DNA from: Arthrobacter sp. NIO-1057
GTDB taxonomy: Bacteria; Actinomycetota; Actinomycetes; Actinomycetales; Micrococcaceae
DNA length: 64,000 bases
NCBI RefSeq assembly: GCF_900094805.1
Contig: NZ_FMAT01000007.1
Coordinates: forward strand, 62,001-126,000
Direction: 5' to 3'
Notes under the pieces: model-generated
Told to the model about the DNA's origin: nothing
Databases searched by the model: none
What the model saw: only the letters and a program-made list of their open reading frames with translations
Part shown: positions 27,781 through 36,547 of the stretch, piece by piece
Layout of the letters: every line of letters begins with the position of its first letter
Position numbering within the stretch: the first letter of the stretch is position 1
Position numbers and translations under genes: made by a program

Positions 27781-29193
27781 CTAGCCTTTAATGATCTGGG
27801 GCTGGGCTAGGGCCTTGAGCCCATCAAGACCGAATTCCAGACCATAACCCGACTGCTTGGCTCCACCAAAGGGAACCCGTGGGTCAATGGTGCCGTGAGA
27901 GTTGATCCATACGGTTCCTGACTCAATTTGGGCTGCCACTTCTAGGGCCTTCGCCCGGTCACTGCTCCATACTGACGCTCCGAGTCCGACGTCCAAGGAG
28001 TTAGCCAGTTCAACGGCTTCTTCGCTGTTCTTGACCTTGATGATTGGCAGTGCTGGGCCGAATTGTTCTTCGGTCACCAATCGATTATCTGGTGCGATGT
28101 CGGAGATGAGCGTTGTGGGATAGAAGTACCCTGGGGCTTGATCATCTGGGTTTGCGCCAAGAAGTACGGTGGCGCCTGAATTTACGGCGTCGGCGACGAG
28201 ATCAGCGACGATGTCGTATTGGGCCTTGTTTTGTAGTGGGCCAAGTACGTTGTTTTCGTCCAGTCCGACACCCATCGGCATGGCCTTGGCTACAGCGGTA
28301 AGCTCGGTGCACACTTCGTCGTAGATTGATTCAGGTACGTAGAGTCGCTTCAGCGCTGCGCATGTCTGGCCGGTATTAATGAAGGCGCCCCAGAACAGGT
28401 CTTGAGCGATGGCTTTAGGATCGGCATCTTCGAGCACAATGCCTGCGTCATTGCCGCCCAGTTCCATGGTCAGTCTCTTCACCGTGTCGGCGGAGGAACG
28501 GATGATTGCTTTACCGGTTCTGGTGGATCCGGTAAACATGATCTTGGCGATGTCAGGATGGCCAGAAAGTTTCTCGCCGACTGCTCGTCCGCCAGCGACT
28601 ACCTGCAGTACATCGGCTGGGAGTACTTCGTTCAGGATATGCACCAGTGCCAGCACAGACAGTGGGGTGTATTCACTGGGCTTCATCACCACGGTGTTGC
28701 CCATCCGCAATGAAGGGGCGAGCTGCCAGATGGAAATCATCATTGGCCAGTTCCACGGTCCAATGGCACCAACGACGCCCAACGCGCGATAGTGCTTGGC
28801 GGCGTAGGTTGCTCCGTCGTCAACCACGACTTCTGCTTCCACTTCATAGGCGGTCGCAGCACGCAACCATGAGGCGGCTCCCCCGACTTCGAAGCGAGCA
28901 TTTGGACCGTTCAGTGGCTTGCCTTGTTCACGGGAGAGCAGCTCGGCTAGTGCTTCTGCGTTGGCTTCAATATTGTCGGCAGCCGCATTCAGCAACCGCT
29001 TGCGTTCTTCGTGTCCTAGTTTGTCCCAACCTGGTTGTGCCGCTTTGGCACTGGCTACCGCGGCATCGAGGTCCTCACCGGTTTTTTGGGCGACTCGACC
29101 TACGAGTTCTCCGGTCGCAGGATCATAAATTTCGGTTCCGCCGGTGGCGGGCTGGATCGCTTCGAGTAGGGCTTGAGCGTTGGCGTAGGCCAT
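27781..29193 (-). CDS. NAD(P)-dependent aldehyde dehydrogenase
   Basis: 470-residue aldehyde dehydrogenase with general-base Glu E244 (TMELGGND) and catalytic Cys C278 (NTGQTCAALK); the cofactor segment is MFTGSTRTGKAI. AAGGAGTTGCACC precedes the ATG. It is 28 bases after the APC permease gene on the same strand and near the copper amine oxidase, so it probably oxidises the aldehyde released from the imported amine, as phenylacetaldehyde dehydrogenase does in Fea/Tyn systems. The exact aldehyde is not readable. Confidence 0.88.
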   Translation of the reverse strand: MAYANAQALLEAIQPATGGTEIYDPATGELVGRVAQKTGEDLDAAVASAKAAQPGWDKLGHEERKRLLNAAADNIEANAEALAELLSREQGKPLNGPNARFEVGGAASWLRAATAYEVEAEVVVDDGATYAAKHYRALGVVGAIGPWNWPMMISIWQLAPSLRMGNTVVMKPSEYTPLSVLALVHILNEVLPADVLQVVAGGRAVGEKLSGHPDIAKIMFTGSTRTGKAIIRSSADTVKRLTMELGGNDAGIVLEDADPKAIAQDLFWGAFINTGQTCAALKRLYVPESIYDEVCTELTAVAKAMPMGVGLDENNVLGPLQNKAQYDIVADLVADAVNSGATVLLGANPDDQAPGYFYPTTLISDIAPDNRLVTEEQFGPALPIIKVKNSEEAVELANSLDVGLGASVWSSDRAKALEVAAQIESGTVWINSHGTIDPRVPFGGAKQSGYGLEFGLDGLKALAQPQIIKG

Positions 29194-29221
29194 GGTGCAA
29201 CTCCTTTGTGCTTGAGATTTT

Positions 29222-30652
29222 TTATGAAACGGATAATTCGGATGCTGGTTGAGTTTCCTTGCGCTTGGCTCGAACTATCATGGCGGCCATTGATCCCAAA
29301 AGTCCGGGGACGATGACGATGCCTTGTAGTACGTATCCCAGGGCACCTGGTTCTTCAACGCCGAGCAAGATATCGAAGTTGATGATGATTTGTGCGAAAA
29401 CATAGAACAATGCGATGCCTGAGATCACCGGTGCGATGACTCGGGTTATCAGTGAGTCACTGGTCTTGTTCCGGGCAAAATATCCGATGACAGCGAAGGA
29501 CGTCAGTGCCATGAGCAAGACGAGTCCAAAGGCTGCTGAGTTGGTCATCCAGGTGAACATCGTGAACACGATATACATTGGTTCTTCACCACGTGAGATC
29601 ACTGCGAAGACGACAATGACCGCGAGTCCGAGCACAGATTGTGCCATCGATCCGGCGATTGGAGCATGGGTAGTTCGGGAGGTGACAGCCAAGAATTTTG
29701 GCAGTGCGCCACCGCGGCCCATGGAATAGAAGTAGCGGGCAATGACATTGTGGAATGCCAGCAGCGCGGCAAACAGACTCGTAATAAATAGGATGTTCGC
29801 CAGGTCGACGAACCAGGTAGGAGCATGCGCAGCGAAGAAAACGAAGAGGAGGTCGGGACCGTTTTCGGCAGAGGAAGCCATTACGTTATCGGCTCCTTCA
29901 CCAACGGCAACGGCGAAGGCGGAGAAGGCGTAAAAGCAGGCAATGATGACAATGGCAATCATCGTGGCACGACGTGCGGTGCGCTGCGGATCTTTTACTT
30001 CTTCGTTGTAGATGGTTCCGGATTCAAAGCCCATAAAAGCGGCAATGGTAAATGCGACCACTGCTCCCATGCCTGGGGCGAGTGCATCAGCGATGTTGAA
30101 AGCAGCTTCGGGTTGTGGGGCTTGTGGCGCCAAGGCGAAGGCCATGAAGTTGTAAACAACGACAACAAGGAATTCGGCGGCGACGATAATTCCAAGAACC
30201 TTAACCGAGAAGTCCACTCGGTTCATGCCCAGAAACCCGACGGCGGCCCAAGCAACTATGGCTGTAACCCACCATGGGATTGCGGTGTTGAAAGTGGAGT
30301 TCACAAATGAGGAAGCGGCGAACCCGAACATTCCATAGATGCCAATTTGCATGAGGTTGTAGCTGACCAATGCCACCATTGCAGCGCCAACGCCAAAGAC
30401 TCTTCCTAAGCCTTCAGCCACGTAAGCGTAAAAGGCGCCAGCGTTAGGAATGTGTCGGCTCATGGCGGTGTAGCCAATGCTGAAAACCAGAAGTACTGCA
30501 CCTATCAGCAGGAAGGACAGCGGTACAGAGCTCATGCCAGTCACTGCGTAGTTTGTTGTGACGCCACCGGCAACTGCGGTCAGTGGAGCACTTGCCGCAA
30601 TGATCATGACCACCAACGCTGGCACCGATAAGGTGCGTTGTTCCAGTGCCAT
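29222..30652 (-). CDS. APC-family amine/amino acid permease
   Basis: 476-residue transporter with about twelve membrane segments. Start 30652 follows GGGGGAA; a TTG four codons upstream lies inside that site. Family text includes SVPALVVMIIAASAPLTAVAGG, the GFESGTIYNEEVKDPQRTARRA loop after TM6 and FHNVIARYFYSMGRGGALP. Its operon partner is an aldehyde dehydrogenase and the next gene upstream is an AraC regulator, so uptake of the amine oxidised by the divergent amine oxidase is likely. Confidence 0.88.
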   Translation of the reverse strand: MALEQRTLSVPALVVMIIAASAPLTAVAGGVTTNYAVTGMSSVPLSFLLIGAVLLVFSIGYTAMSRHIPNAGAFYAYVAEGLGRVFGVGAAMVALVSYNLMQIGIYGMFGFAASSFVNSTFNTAIPWWVTAIVAWAAVGFLGMNRVDFSVKVLGIIVAAEFLVVVVYNFMAFALAPQAPQPEAAFNIADALAPGMGAVVAFTIAAFMGFESGTIYNEEVKDPQRTARRATMIAIVIIACFYAFSAFAVAVGEGADNVMASSAENGPDLLFVFFAAHAPTWFVDLANILFITSLFAALLAFHNVIARYFYSMGRGGALPKFLAVTSRTTHAPIAGSMAQSVLGLAVIVVFAVISRGEEPMYIVFTMFTWMTNSAAFGLVLLMALTSFAVIGYFARNKTSDSLITRVIAPVISGIALFYVFAQIIINFDILLGVEEPGALGYVLQGIVIVPGLLGSMAAMIVRAKRKETQPASELSVS

Positions 30653-30764
30653 AAGTTCCCCCAAAGATATAAGTTGTGCTCTCTAGGATCTCCGGTGTCG
30701 TTGATTTCGTGTTGTCATTGGGTGCAGGTTCATTGCCTCCCAGCGCACGAGTGTGCGCCAGATC

Positions 30765-31688
30765 TCATTGCTCAATGCGGTACTTACCAGGAGTGCACCC
30801 AAATTCTTTGGAAAACATGCGGCTGAACCCCGCGGCATCGCAGATACCGACGCGAGCACCGATGGCCTGAACTGAATGGGGTGAAAGTAAAGGGTCACGC
30901 AATAAACGTGATGCCTCGGTCAGCCGGCGATGGCGGATCAGTGCAGCAACACTGTGAGGCTGGTTTTCAAATAAAGAGTGCAAGGTGCGAACCGAGATGA
31001 AGTGGGCCGCAGCGATTTGAGCGGGATCTAGTTCGGCATCACCCAGGTGATGATCAATGTAGGCAATGATCTTTTCGCGTTGTCTAGTTTTAGTATCAGC
31101 AACTGTTTCCAAGCCAAGAACGCCACCCAGTGCGGTAGCGAGGAGATCAACGGTATTTCGCGCCAAAGGATATCCACCGTATTCGTCCCATTGGGCCAAA
31201 TTAGTTCCCAAATGGTTCATCAGTGGTGCGACAGTTCCAGATAAAGGATGGTTGCTTTTGAGCGCCAGAGCTGTCACCTGCCCCACCTGTTCGGTGGACA
31301 GACGGAATTGGTGATGAGGTATGAGCGCAACGATGACCGTGGCCGGTTTTTCAAAGGCCAACGTATAGGGGCGCTGCGTGTCATAGATTGCCAAATCACC
31401 GGGCGCCAGAACGGTCTCGCGTCCGTCTTGCACTAATAATCCGTACCCATCGAGCTGATAGGAGACTTTGTAGTATTCACCGTCACCACTGTTGGTGAGG
31501 TTGGTGGTTCGTTGCACCGCATGAGGGCGAGCGTTGATTCGCATCAGTCCGATATCCCCAAGCATATTCATGCCTAGTGATGCCGTGAAATGACCGCCCG
31601 TGACCTGTTCACTTCTCAATTGAACGAAGGCATCAGAAATGAGCCTTGACCAAGCCGTAAACGAATCGACGTGCTGGATTTGATACAT
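30765..31688 (-). CDS. AraC-family regulator (FeaR-like)
   Basis: 307-residue activator-type protein. The N-terminal AraC-binding-like domain (to about 190) includes YKVSYQLDGYGLLVQDGRETVLAPGDLAIYDTQRPY. The C-terminal double HTH starts near 210, with ISVRTLHSLFENQPHSVAALIRHRRL and GICDAAGFSRMFSKEFGCTPGKYR. Start 31688 follows GGGAGGGGACGT. FeaR activates tynA and the phenylacetaldehyde dehydrogenase in E. coli; the same gene types surround this regulator, so it likely activates the amine genes. Confidence 0.88.
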   Translation of the reverse strand: MYQIQHVDSFTAWSRLISDAFVQLRSEQVTGGHFTASLGMNMLGDIGLMRINARPHAVQRTTNLTNSGDGEYYKVSYQLDGYGLLVQDGRETVLAPGDLAIYDTQRPYTLAFEKPATVIVALIPHHQFRLSTEQVGQVTALALKSNHPLSGTVAPLMNHLGTNLAQWDEYGGYPLARNTVDLLATALGGVLGLETVADTKTRQREKIIAYIDHHLGDAELDPAQIAAAHFISVRTLHSLFENQPHSVAALIRHRRLTEASRLLRDPLLSPHSVQAIGARVGICDAAGFSRMFSKEFGCTPGKYRIEQ

Positions 31689-31798
31689 ACGTCCCCTCCC
31701 CACGATGCCTGTAAAAGTGCCAGGCATCACACATGAGAGTACGCCGGGGAACGCGGATTGTCACTATTTTCTGCAACCCGAGAAAATCGTTTTGCGAC

Positions 31799-32386
31799 CT
31801 ACTGATTCAATGTTGCCAGTAAGTCCAGCTGATACTTCAGTTGCTGTTCCAGTAAAGCAACAGTGTTCACTGTCGCGTCCAATACGCTTCCCACCTGAGC
31901 TCCCATGAGGAAGTTGATCATTGAGTCGCGCGCCATTGGCACGCGCATGTCTTCATCGCTGAACATTTGCCCCAGCCAGGAATCGAGCAACGCACGCCAA
32001 TTGTCCATCGTTGCGGCATTCACTTCAGCCAACTTTGGATCACCCAAGGCAAGATGCCAAAAGTGAACGGCGATTCGCGCTTCGCTTCTTCTCAATTCAT
32101 CGAGCGGGAGCACTTCGCGTGCGAAAGCTTCAATTGCTTCCAGCCCAAAAAGTCCTCCCGCACTCTTTTGAATTCGCCGGTTCGTAGCCTCTGCAACAAA
32201 GTTGAAGGTCGCCACCAGCAGCGCATCTCGCGTAGGGAAATATGGCTTAAATGCCCCGTTGGCATACCCTGCCGCAGCCGCCAAGTCACGTAGGTTCAGC
32301 TTTTCGATACCCTCCCGGGCAATGAACTGCCAGGTGACCTCTACGATCTCTTTCCGGCGCTGGTCATGATCAACGATTTTTGGCAT
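31799..32386 (-). CDS. TetR-family regulator (BetI-like C-terminus)
   Basis: 195-residue repressor with an N-terminal HTH (LNLRDLAAAAGYANGAFKPYFPTRDALL, about 30-57) and a helical ligand domain beginning near 80. It starts 138 bases from the divergent amine oxidase gene. The intergenic region holds several palindromes, one (32398-32411) a few bases before its own start, consistent with autoregulation and control of tynA. BetI-type C-terminal domains often respond to amines or their aldehydes. Confidence 0.88.
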   Translation of the reverse strand: MPKIVDHDQRRKEIVEVTWQFIAREGIEKLNLRDLAAAAGYANGAFKPYFPTRDALLVATFNFVAEATNRRIQKSAGGLFGLEAIEAFAREVLPLDELRRSEARIAVHFWHLALGDPKLAEVNAATMDNWRALLDSWLGQMFSDEDMRVPMARDSMINFLMGAQVGSVLDATVNTVALLEQQLKYQLDLLATLNQ

Positions 32387-32397
32387 GACACAAGAGT

Positions 32398-32411
32398 ATC
32401 TATTTTTAGAT
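32398..32411. promoter_or_regulatory. palindrome just upstream of tetR
   Basis: ATCTA-TTTT-TAGAT, perfect 5-4-5 inverted repeat, 12 bases before the tetR ATG. Candidate autoregulatory site. Confidence 0.4.
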
Positions 32412-32427
32412 TCTTCACCGCAAAGGG

Positions 32428-32472
32428 TTGCGCAACACCAGACAGCTCCGTATTCTCTACACTCAGAGAATA
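32428..32472 (+). promoter_or_regulatory. tynA promoter with overlapping operator
   Basis: TTGCGC (32428-32433) and TATTCT (32451-32456) are separated by exactly 17 bases. The -10 is part of a perfect inverted repeat: TATTCTCT (32451-32458), six bases, then AGAGAATA (32465-32472). A repressor bound there would cover the start point. The adjacent TetR protein is the obvious candidate. Confidence 0.6.
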
Positions 32473-32478
32473 ATAATT

Positions 32479-32504
32479 GATGTAGATCACACCGATGTAG
32501 ATCA
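32479..32504 (+). repeat. two 11-bp direct repeats before tynA
   Basis: GATGTAGATCA occurs at 32479-32489 and 32494-32504, a 15-base period. Each copy sits in a TGAT-N4-ATCA-like half-palindrome. They lie between the promoter and the ribosome-binding site AAGGAGA, so they could be a second regulator site or affect the leader RNA. Confidence 0.5.
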
Positions 32505-32524
32505 TCATTGAAGGAGACTGACGC

Positions 32525-34447
32525 ATGACCACCCTCGGAACCACAGATTTCACTTTGCTCAGCGAAACGGAAATTACTCTAGCTAAAGAACTACTGGTGC
32601 AGCACCAGCTCTTCAGCGACAACACTCGCATCGCCTATCTAGGACTCGAAGACCCTCAGGACTCACGTCCCGGCCGATTTGTCCGCGTCATGCTTTTGGA
32701 CAAGCTCACGAATTCGCCTCAGGACATCGTCCTGAACTTGAGCAAGCAAAGCGTAGTATCCGTGCTCAATCTTGACCCCTCACAAGTGGGACAAATGCCA
32801 GTGCTGCTCGAAGAGTTCGAAATGGTTGAATCGATCCTCAGCACAGATCCACAATGGGCTGCCGCCTTAGCCAAACGCGATCTGACAACTTCCCAGGTCC
32901 GGGTAGCCCCGCTTTCCGCCGGTGTCTATGACAATGAATACCCCGACGAATCAGGACGCCGCATCCTGCGTGGACTGGCTTTCCGACAGGACTTTGCCGA
33001 AGATTCTGCGTGGGCACACCCGGTCGATGGGCTCGTTGTTTACATCGACACCATCGCCCAGAAGGTCGACCGCCTCCTGGATCTTGACATCGTCCCGGTA
33101 CCCGAATCACACGGCAACTACACCGACCCGGACCTCACTGGCCCGATTCGCACCACGCAAAAGCCCATCGAAATCACTCAGCCCGAGGGCGTGAGCTTCA
33201 CTGTTACCGAGGGCAATCACGTCGAGTGGGAAAAGTGGTCTCTCGATATCGGTTTTGATATGCGTGAAGGTCTGGTGCTCTACAACATCGGGTTCAACGA
33301 CAAGGGTGTAGACCGTCGCATTTTGGATCGGGCTTCGATCGCTGAAATGGTGGTCCCTTACGGAGATCCTTCACCGGTGCGTAGCTGGCAAAACTACTTC
33401 GACACCGGCGAATACCTCATCGGTCGCCTGGCAAATTCGCTGGAACTCGGTTGCGATTGCTTGGGCGAAATCCACTACATTTCCCCGGTCGTCACCGACG
33501 CAGACGGCAATGCCCAAACGATCACCAACGGAATCTGCATGCACGAGGAAGACGCATCCATCCTCTCCAAGCATGCCGATGATTGGTCTGGAGTGAAGTA
33601 CACACGACGCAATCGCCGCCTGGTGATCAGCTTCTTCACCACCGTGGGCAACTACGACTACGGTTTCTACTGGTACCTCTACCTTGATGGCACCATCGAA
33701 TTTGAAGCCAAGGCCACCGGCATCGTTTTCACCTCGGCGATGCTGGATGATCGCTTCGCATCCGAAATGGCCCCCGGCCTTGGCGCTCCTTTCCATCAGC
33801 ACATTTTTGGAGCCCGCCTGGACTTCGCCCTAGATTCTGGCCCAAGCCGGGTCATCGAAGAAGAAGCCGTTCGACTACCTATCAGTGCCGAGAATCCTCG
33901 AGGCAATGCCTTTACCCGCAGCCATACGGTTCTTGCTACCGAACAGCAAGCAGTGCGCGAGAACAACCTCAATGCTGGCCGCACCTGGGTGGTAACAAAT
34001 CCCGAGTCGAAGAACTACTTGGGCAAGCCGGTAGGCTACAAGCTCATGTCCCAAGGACTGCCCACGTTGTTGGCCGCAGAGGGGTCCTCGATCCACCGCC
34101 GTGCCGAGTTCGCCTCGAAGGCACTTTGGGTGACCAAGCGCGACGCGGCGCACCGCTACCCCACCGGCGACTTCGTGAACCAGAACCCTGGTGTTGACGG
34201 GATCGGCTCATGGATCGAGGATGACAAGAATATCGATGGCGAGCAGATTAGCCTCTGGCATACCTTCGCGTTGACACATTTCCCGCGCACTGAAGACTGG
34301 CCGATGATGCCTGTCGACACTGTCGGCTTCACCATCCGCCCTGAAGGGTTCTTTGACCGCTCCCCCGTGCTCGACGTTCCTGCACCTGCTGCACATGGTT
34401 GCTGCTCGACTCAGGCTTCCGATGGCTGTTGCGGCAATAACGACTAG
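32525..34447 (+). CDS. tynA: copper-containing primary-amine oxidase
   Basis: 640-residue quinoprotein close in length to Arthrobacter globiformis phenylethylamine oxidase. The self-processed topaquinone residue is Y377 in VGNYDYG. Copper ligands are H424 and H426 (FHQHIF) and H585 ([14 protein letters not shown]), matching the AGAO spacing. The base Asp is in YFDTGEY. It oxidises primary amines to aldehyde, NH3 and H2O2. The C-terminus ends in an unusual Cys-rich tail, [17 protein letters not shown]. Strong SD (AAGGAGA). The adjoining permease and aldehyde dehydrogenase complete an uptake-oxidation route; phenylethylamine or tyramine is likeliest. Confidence 0.96.
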   Translation: MTTLGTTDFTLLSETEITLAKELLVQHQLFSDNTRIAYLGLEDPQDSRPGRFVRVMLLDKLTNSPQDIVLNLSKQSVVSVLNLDPSQVGQMPVLLEEFEMVESILSTDPQWAAALAKRDLTTSQVRVAPLSAGVYDNEYPDESGRRILRGLAFRQDFAEDSAWAHPVDGLVVYIDTIAQKVDRLLDLDIVPVPESHGNYTDPDLTGPIRTTQKPIEITQPEGVSFTVTEGNHVEWEKWSLDIGFDMREGLVLYNIGFNDKGVDRRILDRASIAEMVVPYGDPSPVRSWQNYFDTGEYLIGRLANSLELGCDCLGEIHYISPVVTDADGNAQTITNGICMHEEDASILSKHADDWSGVKYTRRNRRLVISFFTTVGNYDYGFYWYLYLDGTIEFEAKATGIVFTSAMLDDRFASEMAPGLGAPFHQHIFGARLDFALDSGPSRVIEEEAVRLPISAENPRGNAFTRSHTVLATEQQAVRENNLNAGRTWVVTNPESKNYLGKPVGYKLMSQGLPTLLAAEGSSIHRRAEFASKALWVTKRDAAHRYPTGDFVNQNPGVDGIGSWIEDDKNIDGEQISLWHTFALTHFPRTEDWPMMPVDTVGFTIRPEGFFDRSPVLDVPAPAAHGCCSTQASDGCCGNND

Positions 34448-34841
34448 CAACTCCCGGCGGCCATTGTCTGCACATCGCGTGCTCGGATTGGCCGCCGGAG
34501 GCTTAGCCCTTATACATGTGTTCGCGCTGATCCTTCTTCCACATTCACTGTGGTGGATGGCGTTGCAGGTAGTGATGACGCTGTGGTGTGGCAAATGCGC
34601 GTGGGGCGTTTGGCAGGGCGCTGCAACCCAGAAATTATTGGTCATGAGCGCGGCCATGGGAATGCTTCATGTTGTGATGGCGCTGGGTATGCCATGGCTG
34701 GGTACCCATCATCATTCAGCTACAGCGCATGCCTCAATGCACGGGAGTCTCATGTTGCTCATGGCGGTGGGCGAATTTGTTGTCATGTTCTTCGCTGCCC
34801 TCCTTGGCCATGCTCAGCACCGAGGCTCGTCGCATTGTTGA
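34422..34841 (+). CDS. His/Met-rich four-span membrane protein overlapping tynA
   Basis: 139-residue protein, no family recognised. Four membrane segments: [20 protein letters not shown], a second with [10 protein letters not shown], a third [20 protein letters not shown] and a fourth [19 protein letters not shown]. The loop between the last two is [15 protein letters not shown]. CxxC plus His/Met richness points to copper or another soft metal. It overlaps the 3' end of tynA by 26 bases in another frame, with no clear ribosome-binding site, so translation is probably coupled. A copper-supply role for the amine oxidase is inferred. In-frame ATGs at 34353 and 34395 are alternatives. Confidence 0.6.
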   Translation: MAVAAITTSNSRRPLSAHRVLGLAAGGLALIHVFALILLPHSLWWMALQVVMTLWCGKCAWGVWQGAATQKLLVMSAAMGMLHVVMALGMPWLGTHHHSATAHASMHGSLMLLMAVGEFVVMFFAALLGHAQHRGSSHC

Positions 34842-35014
34842 TTTCTATTGACAGGTGAATATCCGCAGGATTAGATAAGTAATGAATTACATTCAATTTG
34901 CGGGAATCCTGCCGAGAAGAGGGATAAGCCTTGATCGCCGTCTGGCTCTCAACTGGCATCCTATGTGCCCAGCAAACCACAAAACCTCAAGTCCCCATGG
35001 TCGTTCCTTTGACT

Positions 35015-35042
35015 CAATAGTTCGTTTACAACTCAGCTATTG
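35015..35042 (+). promoter_or_regulatory. inverted repeat upstream of the flavin oxidase gene
   Basis: CAATAG (35015-35020) and CTATTG (35037-35042) flank 16 bases, directly after TTGACT and 17 bases before the ATG. Candidate operator. The rest of the 34842-35058 gap holds GCAGGATT/AATCCTGC arms that could form a weak terminator after the tynA pair. Confidence 0.4.
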
Positions 35043-35058
35043 ATCAAGGAAAGAAACC

Positions 35059-36504
35059 ATGGGTACCCAATATCAACTCACTTTTGATCGCCATGAATCT
35101 GAAGTGTCTTCAGAACTCATTGCACAATCGCTGGAATCAGCAAAACACATAAGTTACTGGCTAGATCACGAACAACGCCCAGAACCTCATGCGTCGCTGC
35201 ATGGTTCTATCACCACTGACCTACTCATCGTTGGTGGCGGATACACCGGGTTATGGACCGCCCTGCAGGCCAAAGAACGAGACCCACAACGACAAGTAAT
35301 CCTCATTGAAGGCCAGCGCATTGGCTGGGCGGCTTCTGGACGAAACGGCGGATTCTGCGAAGCTTCACTAGTTCACGGAGAAGCCAACGGCGAAAACCAC
35401 CTGCCCAAGGAAAATGCGTTGCTCACGCGGCTTGGCGCGCAAAACCTCGATGAAATCGAAGCCACGATCCAGAAGTACTCTATGGATGTCGATTTTGTGC
35501 GGCAGGGCGTACTCAACGTTGCTACCGAAGCGCACCAGGTGTCGTGGGTGGCCGAAGAGTCCGAGGCACCAGGGGTGGACTTCCTTGATGAGCAGCAGGT
35601 TAAATCCGTCATCAACTCACCTGATTTTTTGGCTGGGGCACTGGACCACCAGTCCACAGCGCTGGTTCACCCCGCCAAGTTGGCGTGGGAACTTGCGCGG
35701 GTTTGTCGCCAACTCGGCGTAGAAATCTACGAACATACCCACGCGTTAGAACTTCGAGATGCCGACAAGGGAGTAATAGTACTCACTGCTGACGGCCAGA
35801 TCACGGCAAATCGCGTGGCCTTGGCAACCAATGTTTTCCCTTCGCTATTGGCTCGCCATCGATCCCGCATCATCCCGGTCTACGACTACGCGTTGATGAC
35901 CGAACCGCTCTCCACAGAACAGCGCAAGTCGATCGGCTGGGAGAACATGGTCGGCCTAGCCGACATGAATAACCGATTCCACTATTCGCGGCCAACGATC
36001 GATGCCGAAGGAAACTTCAGGATCCTCTATGGCGGCTACGATGCCCTCTACCATTTCGGTAGAAAAGTACGTTCCAGCTATGACAACAATCCGCCAACCT
36101 TCAATAAATTAGCTGCCCACTTCTTTGGTACCTTCCCCCAACTGACCGAGGTGAAATTTTCCCATGCTTGGGGCGGGGCCATCGATACCTGCTCGCGTTT
36201 CTTTTCCTTCTTTGATCTGACCCACGGTGGCAAGGTTGCATACTGTGCAGGATTTACTGGCCTAGGCGTTGGTGCAACACGATTCGGTGCCAAGGTCATG
36301 TTGGACCTGCTCTCTGGTCAGAAAACTGAACTCACAGAATTGGACATGGTTCGCACCAAACCCATCGCTTTCCCACCTGAGCCTGCAGCCTGGTTGGGAG
36401 TCAAAGTCATGACAAATCAGCTGATCAAGGCTGATCATAATGAAGGAAAACGCTCCCTGTTCTTGAAGCTCATGGACAAGATCGGGATGGGGTTCGACTC
36501 CTAA
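35059..36504 (+). CDS. FAD-dependent amine oxidoreductase (DAO family, PuuB-like)
   Basis: 481-residue flavoprotein of the D-amino acid oxidase fold. The dinucleotide site is LLIVGGGYTGLWTALQ (GGGYTG 59-64), followed by RIGWAASGRNGGFCEASLVHG, typical of gamma-glutamylputrescine oxidase-like enzymes; the C-terminal FAD segment is HAWGGAIDTCSRFFSF with YCAGFTGLGVGATRFGAKV. AGGAAAG precedes the ATG. An aminobutyraldehyde-type dehydrogenase follows 43 bases downstream, as expected if this enzyme deaminates an amine to an aldehyde with H2O2 release. No glutamyl-putrescine synthetase is encoded here, so free amines are more likely substrates. Confidence 0.87.
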   Translation: MGTQYQLTFDRHESEVSSELIAQSLESAKHISYWLDHEQRPEPHASLHGSITTDLLIVGGGYTGLWTALQAKERDPQRQVILIEGQRIGWAASGRNGGFCEASLVHGEANGENHLPKENALLTRLGAQNLDEIEATIQKYSMDVDFVRQGVLNVATEAHQVSWVAEESEAPGVDFLDEQQVKSVINSPDFLAGALDHQSTALVHPAKLAWELARVCRQLGVEIYEHTHALELRDADKGVIVLTADGQITANRVALATNVFPSLLARHRSRIIPVYDYALMTEPLSTEQRKSIGWENMVGLADMNNRFHYSRPTIDAEGNFRILYGGYDALYHFGRKVRSSYDNNPPTFNKLAAHFFGTFPQLTEVKFSHAWGGAIDTCSRFFSFFDLTHGGKVAYCAGFTGLGVGATRFGAKVMLDLLSGQKTELTELDMVRTKPIAFPPEPAAWLGVKVMTNQLIKADHNEGKRSLFLKLMDKIGMGFDS

Positions 36505-36547
36505 TGACAGATTTACTCATCAATTGAACACCCCAAGGAGAACTAAC

